Shown: positions 35,057-43,741 of the stretch, in pieces | How the letters are laid out: the number at the start of each line of letters is the position of its first letter | How positions within the stretch are numbered: the stretch's first letter is position 1 | NCBI RefSeq assembly: GCF_025567305.1 | Contig: NZ_JAOQJP010000003.1 | Location: 1-64,000, forward strand | DNA: 64,000 nt | Reading direction: 5' to 3' | Source of the DNA: Lentihominibacter butyricus | Lineage (GTDB): Bacteria; Bacillota; Clostridia; Peptostreptococcales; Anaerovoracaceae | Notes under the pieces: model-generated | Database searches by the model: none | Seen by the model: only the letters and a program-made list of their open reading frames with translations | Told to the model about the DNA's origin: nothing | Program-made: the position numbers and the translations under genes

Positions 35057-36706
35057 TTATTCAGCAGCAGTCTCTGCCGGAAGCTCTTTCTTTTCCAGCT
35101 TCTTGTCGCATATCCTCAATACTATCGCCAGTACTGCATAGATCACAGAAACTACTGTAATGCTGTTATAGATCCTGTTTGTGATCTCTTCATCTGTTCC
35201 TCCCAGGAATGGATAATTAGCGCCATAATCAGCTTCCCATCCAACTTCATAGAAGTCAAACCAGAACAGACCGCCTATCAGGCCTATCACTGCAAGTATC
35301 GCAAAGACTATCGCCATTCTGCTGAAGTCTCCTGACACAAGCCTTGTCCTTTTGTCGATCGGGTATTTTACAGGATCATTCGCATACAACCCTCCGTACA
35401 TCCGTTTCCATATCACATATAAGATCGGAGCTGATGCAAACGCTATCATTCCTCCAAGATAGTAGTCTGCACCGTTTAAGAAAAGTGCTGCACATGCTAT
35501 TATCAGTCCCGGAGTAATGAGTATTTTAACGAAATTATCACCAAACGGGATCTTGAACGGTCTCGGTGTATCCGGCTCTATTTTTCTGAGTCTTGCTGCT
35601 GATATGAATACGAGTACATAATCGACCATCAGCATTGTTACGTCCATTGTTACCAAAACGCTGAAATCAAAATTGCATAATAGCGTCGTAACTACAGAAA
35701 GTGAAATCACTCCTATATATGGCACGTGTCTTTTTTTGCTTACTTTGAGCAGCACCTTCGGCGCCAGATTGTCAAGAGCCATACCGTAAAATCCTCTTGA
35801 AATCGATATCATCTGTGTATTGAACAGTGAAAGGTTGGCTATGACCGCCGCTATAGTAAAGCACGGCAGACCCCATGCACCTGCAAGTGCCAGTACATTT
35901 CCGAAAGATATCCCGGCGCCGTCATTAGCCCAGTCCTGCCACTGACCTACCGAAGCAAGTCCTGCTATTGTCGGAAGTATATAGGATATAGCTACCAGCG
36001 GCATTATTATGAGCAGACCTCTAGGAATAACGCTCTTGTCCTTACATTCAGTCGCTAATGTAGACATCGATGTATAACCTGCATACATCCACATACCGGT
36101 TGCGAGTCCTGCTCCTATCGACCCTATCAGTGTATAGTCTGCACTGTTGTAGAAAGGCTCCATCGGGTTATACTGCCAGTTTGCAAACCCTACAACTGTA
36201 ACTGCCATAAACGCGATAAATATTATTACTGAAAAAATAGTGCTTACTTTTCCTACTTCTTCGATACCCAGCAGATTGATCACTGTGAATATCAGAATAA
36301 GTACAAACATGAATATAAATTTCGCGGTATCTGTCATGCCCGGTATAAGCATCTGACTGTATGAACCTGCCAGAACTATATAGAGCGTATTATCTATATA
36401 GCACGATACTGTTCTGCACCAGCCTCCTGCAAAGCCCCAGAATTCTCCAAGCCCTCTCTGTATCCACTTGTAGAATCCTCCTGCATCTGTAATGAAGGAT
36501 CCAAGCTCTGCAGAGCACAGCGCCTGGGGTGCGGCCCATATAAACGGCAGTACGCACAATATCACTATTGTCATGCCCGGACCTGCGTCCGATATCATTC
36601 CTTCTATACCGAATGCTCCTGCGGCAACAAGGCAGTACATCATAAGCACCGCTGTTCGCAATGTTATATTACGTTCGACTAAGCCGCCAGATTGTTGTTT
36701 ACTCAT
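35057..36706 (-). CDS. APC-family amino-acid permease
   Basis: 549 aa with about 12-14 hydrophobic segments. N-terminal RTAVLMMYCLVAAGAFGIEGMISDAGPG carries the unwound-helix GxG region of amino acid/polyamine/organocation carriers; SAELGSFITDAGGFYKWIQRGLGEFWGF is a family signature. The C-terminal end is charged (RICDKKLEKKELPAE). First gene of the sigma-54-driven operon; expected to import the amino acid handled by the downstream enzymes. GGAGAGG before the ATG. Confidence 0.9.
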   Translation of the reverse strand: MSKQQSGGLVERNITLRTAVLMMYCLVAAGAFGIEGMISDAGPGMTIVILCVLPFIWAAPQALCSAELGSFITDAGGFYKWIQRGLGEFWGFAGGWCRTVSCYIDNTLYIVLAGSYSQMLIPGMTDTAKFIFMFVLILIFTVINLLGIEEVGKVSTIFSVIIFIAFMAVTVVGFANWQYNPMEPFYNSADYTLIGSIGAGLATGMWMYAGYTSMSTLATECKDKSVIPRGLLIIMPLVAISYILPTIAGLASVGQWQDWANDGAGISFGNVLALAGAWGLPCFTIAAVIANLSLFNTQMISISRGFYGMALDNLAPKVLLKVSKKRHVPYIGVISLSVVTTLLCNFDFSVLVTMDVTMLMVDYVLVFISAARLRKIEPDTPRPFKIPFGDNFVKILITPGLIIACAALFLNGADYYLGGMIAFASAPILYVIWKRMYGGLYANDPVKYPIDKRTRLVSGDFSRMAIVFAILAVIGLIGGLFWFDFYEVGWEADYGANYPFLGGTDEEITNRIYNSITVVSVIYAVLAIVLRICDKKLEKKELPAETAAE

Positions 36707-36753
36707 TCTTCCTCTCCTTTCGTCGGCAAATTTTTTATTACACTCCTATATAG

Positions 36754-36770
36754 AGCAATCTCTGTGCCAA
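36754..36770 (-). promoter_or_regulatory. Sigma-54 promoter TTGGCACA-N4-TTGCT
   Basis: Minus strand reads TTGGCACAGAGATTGCT, which fits the -24/-12 consensus TTGGCACR-N4-TTGCW at every defined position. It ends 47 nt upstream of the permease start, leaving a leader of roughly 36 nt. It is the only such match I noticed in the window. Confidence 0.88.
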
Positions 36771-36867
36771 CTTTCATATCGAGAAAAAAATTCCTCTGAA
36801 CACCCGTATTTTCCAACCTTTTCGGATATTTGAGGAATCTTGCGATTTTTTATTTAATTTTGACTTT

Positions 36868-36914
36868 TGCTCATTTTTGATTTTTGATTGCTCAAAACTG
36901 ATTAGATATGCTCA
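36868..36914 (-). promoter_or_regulatory. Candidate enhancer: three TGAGCA repeats phased by 20-21 bp
   Basis: On the minus strand TGAGCA occurs at 36914-36909, 36894-36889 and 36873-36868, steps of 20 and 21 bp, placing them on one face of the helix about 100-160 bp upstream of the sigma-54 start. The first overlaps the activator's stop codon. Typical place for upstream activator binding. Confidence 0.55.
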
Positions 36915-38285
36915 TCTCAAATCATATTTCAGCAGTTTTCTGTTAAGTGTAGCCCGGGAAACATCCAGTGCTTTTTCAAGATCTTCCGGATTATCGTATA
37001 TTTCCATATATTTTTTTATAAGCTCTTTTTCTGCATGCTCAGACACCTCTCTTAAAGTTCCTTTTTCTCCTGAACCTTTAAAATCTTTCTTTCCTGTTCC
37101 GAGTATCATACCTACATGTTCAGCGTTTATCACATCATCATGAACTGTAAGCACAAGCCTCTCCACGATATTTTCAAGTTCACGCACATTTCCAGGCCAT
37201 TCATACACCTGCAGCGCATTAAGGCTGCTGAGAGAAAACCTTTTCTGTGTACCGTATTTTTTGTTGAATTTATCAGCAAACGAATATATCAATGGCACGA
37301 TATCGGCCTGTCTTTCTCTTAACGGCGGGATCATTATCGGAAATGTATTGAGCCGATAAAACAAATCCGCTTTAAACTCTCCAGTCTGGACTTTTTCAGC
37401 CAAATTTTTGTTCGTTGCGGCTATCACCTGCACATCTATCTTTATGCTCTTCTTCCCGCCTATCCTCAGGATCTCATTTTCCTGCAGCGTCCTGAGCAGT
37501 TTTGACTGGAAGCTGAGCGATATCTCTCCTATCTCGTCAAGAAAAATAACACCTTTATTCGCAAGTTCAAAATACCCTTTTTTCCCTTTTTCGTCTGCCC
37601 CTGTGAACGATCCTTTTTCGTATCCGAACAGTTCGGACTCTATTAAAGTTTCCGGTATGGCACTGCAGTTCACAGCAATAAACGGTCCGTTTTTCCTCAC
37701 GCCGTTTCTATATATGAGCTTGGCTATTATCTCCTTTCCGACACCCGTCTCTCCTTCAATCAGAACTCTCGAATCATACTTGGCTGCAGTGAGCGCAAGT
37801 TCTACTACCTGTTTCATTTTAGGTGACTCGAGCACCAGATCTTTCGTTTCTTTTGCAAAAATAGATCTCAGATATCTGATTTCACTTTTGTATTTGTCGA
37901 GTTTCTCCTCATTGATCCTCAGCTGTTCTTTCATTATGTCGATCTCTTTCAGCTCTCTCTCACAGCACACGATCATGTCTATCTTACCGTCTTTGATGTA
38001 TGGTATTCCTGTAGTGAGTGTCTCCGTTTCATCATACTGAAGCAATGTCTCTTTCTCGCCGCTTTTAAGGACTCTCAATGTGCATGAATCCCTGTATATT
38101 CCTTCATCTACAAGTTCCTGCATCGTCTTGCCTACTATATCCTCCCGCTTTTTCGTACCAAGCCCCTTTTCATTTATTTCCATGATGGTGCTTTTATCAT
38201 CCAGAATAAAAATGCCGTCATCAATACACTCTATTACTGCTTTTATGTACTCCCTTGCATCTTTTGATAAGTTTTCAAATCTCAT
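36912..38285 (-). CDS. Sigma-54-dependent activator: PAS, AAA+, Fis-type HTH
   Basis: 457 aa. PAS domain at ~10-110 (DGIFILDDKSTIMEINEKGL), a coiled-coil linker (~110-145), AAA+ domain with Walker A GETGVGKE (178-185), sigma-54 contact loop GSFTGA (225-230), Walker B GVIFLDEIGE (245-254) and R-finger region FYRLNTFPIMIPPLRER, then a Fis-type HTH at the end (DLEKALDVSRATLNRKLLKY). Directly upstream of, and parallel to, the permease operon. The PAS domain likely senses a substrate or intermediate. Confidence 0.93.
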   Translation of the reverse strand: MRFENLSKDAREYIKAVIECIDDGIFILDDKSTIMEINEKGLGTKKREDIVGKTMQELVDEGIYRDSCTLRVLKSGEKETLLQYDETETLTTGIPYIKDGKIDMIVCCERELKEIDIMKEQLRINEEKLDKYKSEIRYLRSIFAKETKDLVLESPKMKQVVELALTAAKYDSRVLIEGETGVGKEIIAKLIYRNGVRKNGPFIAVNCSAIPETLIESELFGYEKGSFTGADEKGKKGYFELANKGVIFLDEIGEISLSFQSKLLRTLQENEILRIGGKKSIKIDVQVIAATNKNLAEKVQTGEFKADLFYRLNTFPIMIPPLRERQADIVPLIYSFADKFNKKYGTQKRFSLSSLNALQVYEWPGNVRELENIVERLVLTVHDDVINAEHVGMILGTGKKDFKGSGEKGTLREVSEHAEKELIKKYMEIYDNPEDLEKALDVSRATLNRKLLKYDLR

Positions 38286-38320
38286 TTCGGCCTCGCTTTT
38301 TGCATGAATTTGGATTTATC

Positions 38321-38335
38321 TGATTATTTTAATCA
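38321..38335. promoter_or_regulatory. Palindrome TGATTA-N3-TAATCA before the sigma-54 activator gene
   Basis: Six-base arms with a 3-bp centre, 36 bp upstream of the activator start. Position fits a local operator, but AT-rich palindromes of this size can arise by chance. Confidence 0.3.
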
Positions 38336-38445
38336 TATTAATTTTAACCGGAATGTCAATTATTTTCTTCAATTTTTACGATTTTGATATTCATTCTCTG
38401 GCGTCCATATCCGGAAAACATCCGATAAAACCATGTCTTTTCCAC

Positions 38446-38478
38446 AAAAAAAGGAACCTTTCATCAGGCTCCTTTTTT
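38446..38478. terminator. Terminator at the end of the trp operon
   Basis: AAAAAAAGGAACC pairs with GGCTCCTTTTTT (one mismatch) over 38446-38478, A- and T-flanked on both strands. It follows trpA by about 70 bp on the minus strand and shields the activator gene beyond it. Confidence 0.75.
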
Positions 38479-38548
38479 CATATTAATTATCTGGATTTAT
38501 CTGCCTTTATATGCTGTTTTTCGACGTCTGTGCGAGCTTCCTGCACGT

Positions 38549-39331
38549 TCAGTCCTGTCCGCGCACCGCGTCTTTCATGCTCTTCACATATTCCTTCACG
38601 TATGGCACGCAGTCTTCGCCATACTTTTCGCAGAGCTTCACGATCGCCGAGCCGACGATGGCGCCGTCCGACTTTGCAGCCATTTCTGCGGCCTGCTCTG
38701 GAGTCGAGATACCGAATCCTACAGCACAAGGGATATCGTTTGCCTTTTTCACGAGCGATACCATCGCTCCTATATCTGTCGTGATATCCGAACGCATGCC
38801 TGTAACGCCGAGTGATGAAACGCAGTATACAAAGCCGCTTGCCTCTTTTGCGATCATCGATATACGCTCGTGTGATGTCGGTGCTATCAGTGAAATAAAG
38901 TCCAGTCCGTATTCCCTGCACACGGAGTCGAATTCCTGCTTTTCCTCGAATGGAACATCCGGCAATATGATGCCGTTCATCCCGATCTCAGCTGCCTTTT
39001 TTACAAAGCGCTCAGTCCCGTATGAGAACACAACATTTGCATACGTCATGAACACCAGCGGGATATCTGTCTTTTTTCTGATGCGTTCGACCATCTCGAA
39101 TATCTTATCTGTCGTGACTCCGCCTGACAGTGCTCTGACGTTGGCCGCCTGTATCACCGGGCCTTCTGCAGTCGGATCCGAAAACGGTATGCCAAGCTCT
39201 ATAAGGTCAGCTCCCGCCTCTTCCATCGCATAGACCAGCTGCTCCGTGATCTCAAGCGATGGATCACCACACGTTATGAACGGGATGAAAGCTTTCCCTG
39301 ATGCGAATGCGTCTGATATTTTCCTACTCAT
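38549..39331 (-). CDS. trpA: Tryptophan synthase alpha subunit
   Basis: 260 aa TIM barrel. Cleaves indole-3-glycerol phosphate to indole and glyceraldehyde 3-phosphate, passing indole to TrpB. Motifs: FITCGDPSLEITEQLVYAMEEAGADLIELGIPFSDPTAEGPVIQ (catalytic Glu and Asp) and VGFGISTPEQAAEM for phosphate binding. Its start overlaps the end of trpB by 8 nt. Last gene of the trp operon. Confidence 0.97.
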   Translation of the reverse strand: MSRKISDAFASGKAFIPFITCGDPSLEITEQLVYAMEEAGADLIELGIPFSDPTAEGPVIQAANVRALSGGVTTDKIFEMVERIRKKTDIPLVFMTYANVVFSYGTERFVKKAAEIGMNGIILPDVPFEEKQEFDSVCREYGLDFISLIAPTSHERISMIAKEASGFVYCVSSLGVTGMRSDITTDIGAMVSLVKKANDIPCAVGFGISTPEQAAEMAAKSDGAIVGSAIVKLCEKYGEDCVPYVKEYVKSMKDAVRGQD

Positions 39332-40508
39332 GGATATCCTCCCCTCTGTAACGTGCTATCGCTGCACAGTCCTTGTCTCCTCTGCCTGAGATCGTTATCA
39401 CAACGATCTGATCCTTGTCCATCTGCGGCACTATCTTTCTGGCATGCGCCACCGCATGCGCGCTTTCGATGGCCGGGATTATACCTTCGACCCTCGAAAG
39501 GTATTCAAAAGCGTCTACTGCCTCATCATCTGTCACCGGTACATACTCAGCCCTTCCCGTGTCGTACAGATCTGCGTGTTCAGGTCCTATGCCGGGGTAA
39601 TCCAGTCCTGCCGAGATCGAGTATACCGGCGCTATCTGTCCGTATTCGTCCTGGCAGAAATAAGATTTCATCCCGTGGAATATGCCGAGACTTCCCACCG
39701 ATATCGTCGCAGCCGTTTCAGCCGTGTTGATGCCGCGACCTGCAGCCTCACAGCCGATCAGTCTCACGCCTTCGTCCTCTATGAAATTATAGAAAGTGCC
39801 TATCGCATTTGATCCCCCGCCTACACATGCAAGAACTGCATCAGGCAGTCTGCCTTCCTTTTCCATTATCTGCGCCTTTATCTCCTTTGAGATCACAGCC
39901 TGAAAATCCCTGACCATAGTAGGGAACGGGTGCGGTCCCATCACGGATCCCAGCACATAATGAGTGTCGTCGATACGGTTCGTCCACTCTCTCATGGTCT
40001 CCGAAACAGCGTCCTTCAAGGTCGCAGTACCCGAAGTCACAGCATTGACCTTTGCCCCCAGAAGGCGCATCCTGTATACGTTCAGCGCCTGCCGCTCAGT
40101 GTCTTCCCTGCCCATGAAGATCTCGCACTCCATGCTCATCAGCGCCGCTGCAGTAGCCGTAGCAACTCCGTGCTGTCCTGCGCCGGTCTCTGCGATAACT
40201 CTCGTCTTGCCCATCTTCTTAGCGAGCAGCACTTGTCCGAGCACGTTGTTTATCTTGTGCGAGCCCGTATGGTTCAGGTCTTCTCTCTTAAGATATACCT
40301 TGGCGCCTCCGAGATCCTCTGTCATATGTGCCGCATAGTAAAGCCTCGACGGTCTGCCCGCATATTCGTCGAGCAGCTGAGTCAGCTCTCTGTTGAATCC
40401 CGGGTCATCCTTGTATCTGTTGTAAGCTTCTTCCAGCTCTATCACCGCATTCATCAGCGTCTCCGGGATGTACTGCCCGCCGTGGACACCAAACCTTCCT
40501 GCCGTCAT
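39324..40508 (-). CDS. trpB: Tryptophan synthase beta subunit
   Basis: 394 aa PLP enzyme condensing indole with serine. Start MTAGRFGVHGGQYIPETLM; PLP-lysine segment LKREDLNHTGSHKINNVLGQ; TGAGQHGVATATAAAL; phosphate-binding GGGSNAIGTF; late SGRGDKD. This is the TrpB1 type that partners TrpA. AAAGGAGG upstream; 14 bp after the trpC-F fusion. Confidence 0.97.
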   Translation of the reverse strand: MTAGRFGVHGGQYIPETLMNAVIELEEAYNRYKDDPGFNRELTQLLDEYAGRPSRLYYAAHMTEDLGGAKVYLKREDLNHTGSHKINNVLGQVLLAKKMGKTRVIAETGAGQHGVATATAAALMSMECEIFMGREDTERQALNVYRMRLLGAKVNAVTSGTATLKDAVSETMREWTNRIDDTHYVLGSVMGPHPFPTMVRDFQAVISKEIKAQIMEKEGRLPDAVLACVGGGSNAIGTFYNFIEDEGVRLIGCEAAGRGINTAETAATISVGSLGIFHGMKSYFCQDEYGQIAPVYSISAGLDYPGIGPEHADLYDTGRAEYVPVTDDEAVDAFEYLSRVEGIIPAIESAHAVAHARKIVPQMDKDQIVVITISGRGDKDCAAIARYRGEDIHE

Positions 40509-40522
40509 GTCATTTCCTCCTT

Positions 40523-42118
40523 TTATTCCTCGCCCTGCTTCTGCAGTTCGTCCATTATCTTCATTATTTCGTCTATCTTTTCTCTGTCTTTCACTTTGTC
40601 AGTTTCCAGGCTGCTGCTCATGTCCACTGCCCATGGATGCATCAGCTCGACCGCTTCTGCCAGATTTCCTGCATCGAGTCCTCCGGCAAGGAAAAACGGC
40701 CGCTGCAGCTTGTCCCTGTTTTCTCTGACGATCGACCAGTCGAACGAACGTCCTTCGCCTTTTCCCTGATCCAGAAGCACCATGTCCGCAGTGCTCGCCT
40801 GCGCTTTTTCAAGGTCTTCAGGCGTCTTCACCTTAAAAGCCTTGACGATCCTCACATCGCCTCCATCGCCGCCTGTTCCGTCGTTCACATCGGCATTCAC
40901 ACCGGTGCCGGTACCGGCGCCTGCATCTATAAGTTTCCTCAGCCTTGCTATATACTCGTCATCCTCATTTCCGTGCAGCTGCATGATCTTTATGACACCT
41001 GAGTTGTAAAGGGCTGCAGCCAGCTCCTCTCCGGCGTCTACGAACACGCCTACCGGTATTATATCATCGTCGAGCTCTTTCACGAGCTCTCTGAGCTGAT
41101 CAGGAGTTATGCTCCTGCGGCTCTTCGGATAGTCTATCACGAACCCTGCATAATCGGGCTTTGCCGCATTTACATACTCGATATCTTCCGGTCTGCTCAG
41201 ACCGCAGATCTTTATCTTCGGCCGCTCCGGGCTTTCAGCCGGTATGTTCACCGGACCGCCGTTCAGCTCCTCCAGCGCTGCTTTTTTATCCTCGCGCCTC
41301 ATCAGCGTTTCACCTATAAGCACCGCATCGACATCGTTGTCCCGGAGCCGGCCTATATCCCCGGATGTCCTGATCCCGCTCTCTGACACGAACACCGTAT
41401 CGGCCGGAGCGAGAGCCCTGAGCGCGATGCTGTTGCCCATGTCGACCTTGAAAGTCCTCAGATCCCTGTTGTTCACACCTATGATCTCTGCACCTGCAGC
41501 TATCGCTCTGAACACCTCGTCGCTGTCGTGCGCCTCGACAAGCGCATCCATTCCCAGGTTTTTCGCAACTTCCATATAACCTTTCAGCTGCACATCGTCC
41601 AGCAGGCTGCATATCAGCAGTACCGCCGACGCTCCCAGTATCTTCGCCTCATATATCATGTATTCGCTGACCGTGAAATCCTTTCGCAGCACCGGTATAT
41701 CTACCGCATCGGTGATCTCCCTGAGATATCTGTCGCTTCCCTTGAAATAGAACGGTTCCGTCAGACACGATATCGCTGACGCGCCTGCAGCCTCGTATTC
41801 CTTCGCGATCTCAAGATACGGAAAATCCTCCGCTATCAGTCCTTTTGACGGTGAAGCCTTCTTCACTTCGCAGATGTACGACATGCCCGGCTTTTTCAGC
41901 GCTTCAATGAATGATTTTCTATGCGCTGCAGGTTTTCCGGCTCCCGCGGCAGCTGTATCTGTGCCATCCGGCTCCATGCCGGCTGCTGCAAGCTCTTCCG
42001 CCCTTATCTTCTCCGCTTCAGCTCTGATCTGCGCGAGCGGCTTTTCCTTCTGTTTTTCCTCTATACGTTCTCTCGTTTTCGCTGCGATCTCCAGCAGTAT
42101 ATCAGAAGCTCCTGCCAT
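40523..42118 (-). CDS. trpCF: Fused indole-glycerol-phosphate synthase / phosphoribosylanthranilate isomerase
   Basis: 531 aa carrying two consecutive steps of tryptophan synthesis. TrpC part ~1-290: CEVKKASPSKG (catalytic Lys, 83-93), RKDF (145-148), NNRDL, SESGI. TrpF part ~300-531: KIKICGLSRPEDI (catalytic Cys305), GFVIDYPKSRR, LHGNED, LLDQGKGEGRSFDW, LAGGLDAGN. Two low-complexity inserts are visible: Ala/Gly/Asp-rich at about 45-66 and Gly/Asn/Asp/Thr-rich at about 398-421. Clostridia usually carry separate trpC and trpF, so the fusion is noteworthy; the C-F order is as in enteric bacteria. Confidence 0.96.
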   Translation of the reverse strand: MAGASDILLEIAAKTRERIEEKQKEKPLAQIRAEAEKIRAEELAAAGMEPDGTDTAAAGAGKPAAHRKSFIEALKKPGMSYICEVKKASPSKGLIAEDFPYLEIAKEYEAAGASAISCLTEPFYFKGSDRYLREITDAVDIPVLRKDFTVSEYMIYEAKILGASAVLLICSLLDDVQLKGYMEVAKNLGMDALVEAHDSDEVFRAIAAGAEIIGVNNRDLRTFKVDMGNSIALRALAPADTVFVSESGIRTSGDIGRLRDNDVDAVLIGETLMRREDKKAALEELNGGPVNIPAESPERPKIKICGLSRPEDIEYVNAAKPDYAGFVIDYPKSRRSITPDQLRELVKELDDDIIPVGVFVDAGEELAAALYNSGVIKIMQLHGNEDDEYIARLRKLIDAGAGTGTGVNADVNDGTGGDGGDVRIVKAFKVKTPEDLEKAQASTADMVLLDQGKGEGRSFDWSIVRENRDKLQRPFFLAGGLDAGNLAEAVELMHPWAVDMSSSLETDKVKDREKIDEIMKIMDELQKQGEE

Positions 42119-42159
42119 TTTTCCCCTTTCTCTTGACTGTTTTCTGTCTCTGTCTTTAT

Positions 42160-43170
42160 CTATCTGTTGCTTTCAGTTATGAATTCCTCGAGCTTTCTCA
42201 GCGCTGATCCATCGTCTATCAGCGATTCAGCCATCCTTACGCCCTGCTCGATCGTCTCTGCTTTTCCTGTTATGTAAAGGGCTGCACCTGCATTCAGGCA
42301 TACGGCCTGGCGTTTTGCACCTTTTTCTCTGCCTTCGAGGATAGCCTTAGTGATCTCTGCATTTTCCTGCGGTGATCCGCCCGTGAGCTGACTCTTGTCA
42401 CATCGTTCATAGCCGAATTGTTCAGGCGTCAGCTCGTATGACTGGAACCAGCCGTCCTTTATCTCGCATACTGCAGTCGGCGCACACATCGAGATCTCAT
42501 CGAGACTGTCTTTGCCGTAAACGACCATGCCTCTCGAAACTCCGAGCTTTGCCATTACCTGTGCCAGCGGCTCTACCAGCGACTCATCGTAAACTCCCAT
42601 GAGTTCCATATTTGCCCCCGCAGGATTGCTCAGCGGCCCGAGGATGTTGAACACAGTCCTGATGCCCAGCTCTTTCCTTATCGGTGCGACGTATTTCATC
42701 GCTACGTGGTAATTCTGCGCGAACAGGAAGCATATGCTGATGTCTTTCAGCAGCTGTGCGCTTTTTTCAGGCGGTATGGAAATGTTCACGCCGAGCGCTT
42801 CCAGCACATCCGCAACGCCTGATTTTGAAGATGCCGCTCTGTTGCCGTGCTTTGCTACCGGAACTCCTGCCGCTGCGATCACGAGCGATGATGTCGTCGA
42901 GATGTTGAACGAATTCGATCCGTCACCGCCTGTTCCGACGATCTCCAGCACATCCATGTTGTGCAGCAGCTTTATGCAGTGCGCTCTCATACCTGCTGCC
43001 GACGCTGTTATCTCATCTATCGTTTCGCCTTTTATCGAAAGAGCCGTAAGGTACGCAGACATCTGTACCGGCGTCGCTTCTCCACTCATTATTTCATTCA
43101 TCACGGCTTCTGCCATCTCATATGTCAGATCCTCTTTTTTTGCAAGCTTCAGTATTGCCTCTTTAATCAT
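42160..43170 (-). CDS. trpD: Anthranilate phosphoribosyltransferase
   Basis: 336 aa. Joins anthranilate to PRPP. Motifs: VGTGGDGSNSFNISTTSSLVIAAAGVPVAKHGNRAASSKSGVADVLEALG (PRPP and anthranilate sites) and LGPLSNPAGA. Start overlaps the end of trpG by 8 nt, with GGAGG inside trpG. 41 bp before trpCF. Confidence 0.97.
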   Translation of the reverse strand: MIKEAILKLAKKEDLTYEMAEAVMNEIMSGEATPVQMSAYLTALSIKGETIDEITASAAGMRAHCIKLLHNMDVLEIVGTGGDGSNSFNISTTSSLVIAAAGVPVAKHGNRAASSKSGVADVLEALGVNISIPPEKSAQLLKDISICFLFAQNYHVAMKYVAPIRKELGIRTVFNILGPLSNPAGANMELMGVYDESLVEPLAQVMAKLGVSRGMVVYGKDSLDEISMCAPTAVCEIKDGWFQSYELTPEQFGYERCDKSQLTGGSPQENAEITKAILEGREKGAKRQAVCLNAGAALYITGKAETIEQGVRMAESLIDDGSALRKLEEFITESNR

Positions 43171-43741
43171 TTCTTACCACCTCCATGAAATTTTCGATCA
43201 TTTTTCTGCCGTCCGGCGTCATTACCGATTCCGGATGGAACTGCACTCCGAATATCGGATATTCCGCATGTTCCAGCGCCATTATCTCGCCGTCGTCAGC
43301 CTCTGCCACGACCTTCAGCTCTGCAGGCAGGCTCTCCGCCTCAGCCGCCAGCGAATGGTATCTCGCAGCTTTGAATTCAGGTCCCAGGCCTCTGAAAAGC
43401 TTTCCCGTGCCGCCCTGGTAGACCTTGCTCTGCTTGCCGTGCATCAGCTCCTTTGCATATGAGACCGTTCCGCCGAACGCCTCGCATATCGCCTGATGCC
43501 CCAGGCACACGCCCAGCATCGGCAGCTTTCCTGCAAAATACTTCACAGCATCGATGCAGACGCCTGCATCTGCAGGCTTTCCCGGTCCCGGCGACAGTAT
43601 CAGTGCTTCCGGTCCCATCGCTTCTATCTCCTCGATAGTGTATTCATCGTTTCTTATCACTTTTATATCTTTTTCGACCGACCCTATCAGCTGATACAGG
43701 TTGTACGAAAAACTGTCGTAATTGTCTATAAGTAAAATCAT
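43163..43741 (-). CDS. trpG: Anthranilate synthase glutaminase component
   Basis: 192 aa from MILLIDNYDSFSYNLYQLIG; start at 43741 overlaps the trpE stop as TGATG, so the two are coupled. Supplies NH3 from glutamine to TrpE. Class I glutaminase triad: LGVCLGHQAICEAFGG (nucleophile Cys) and FGVQFHPESVMTPDG (His, Glu). Not fused to trpD. The same type can serve PabA, but context makes TrpG primary. Confidence 0.96.
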   Translation of the reverse strand: MILLIDNYDSFSYNLYQLIGSVEKDIKVIRNDEYTIEEIEAMGPEALILSPGPGKPADAGVCIDAVKYFAGKLPMLGVCLGHQAICEAFGGTVSYAKELMHGKQSKVYQGGTGKLFRGLGPEFKAARYHSLAAEAESLPAELKVVAEADDGEIMALEHAEYPIFGVQFHPESVMTPDGRKMIENFMEVVRND

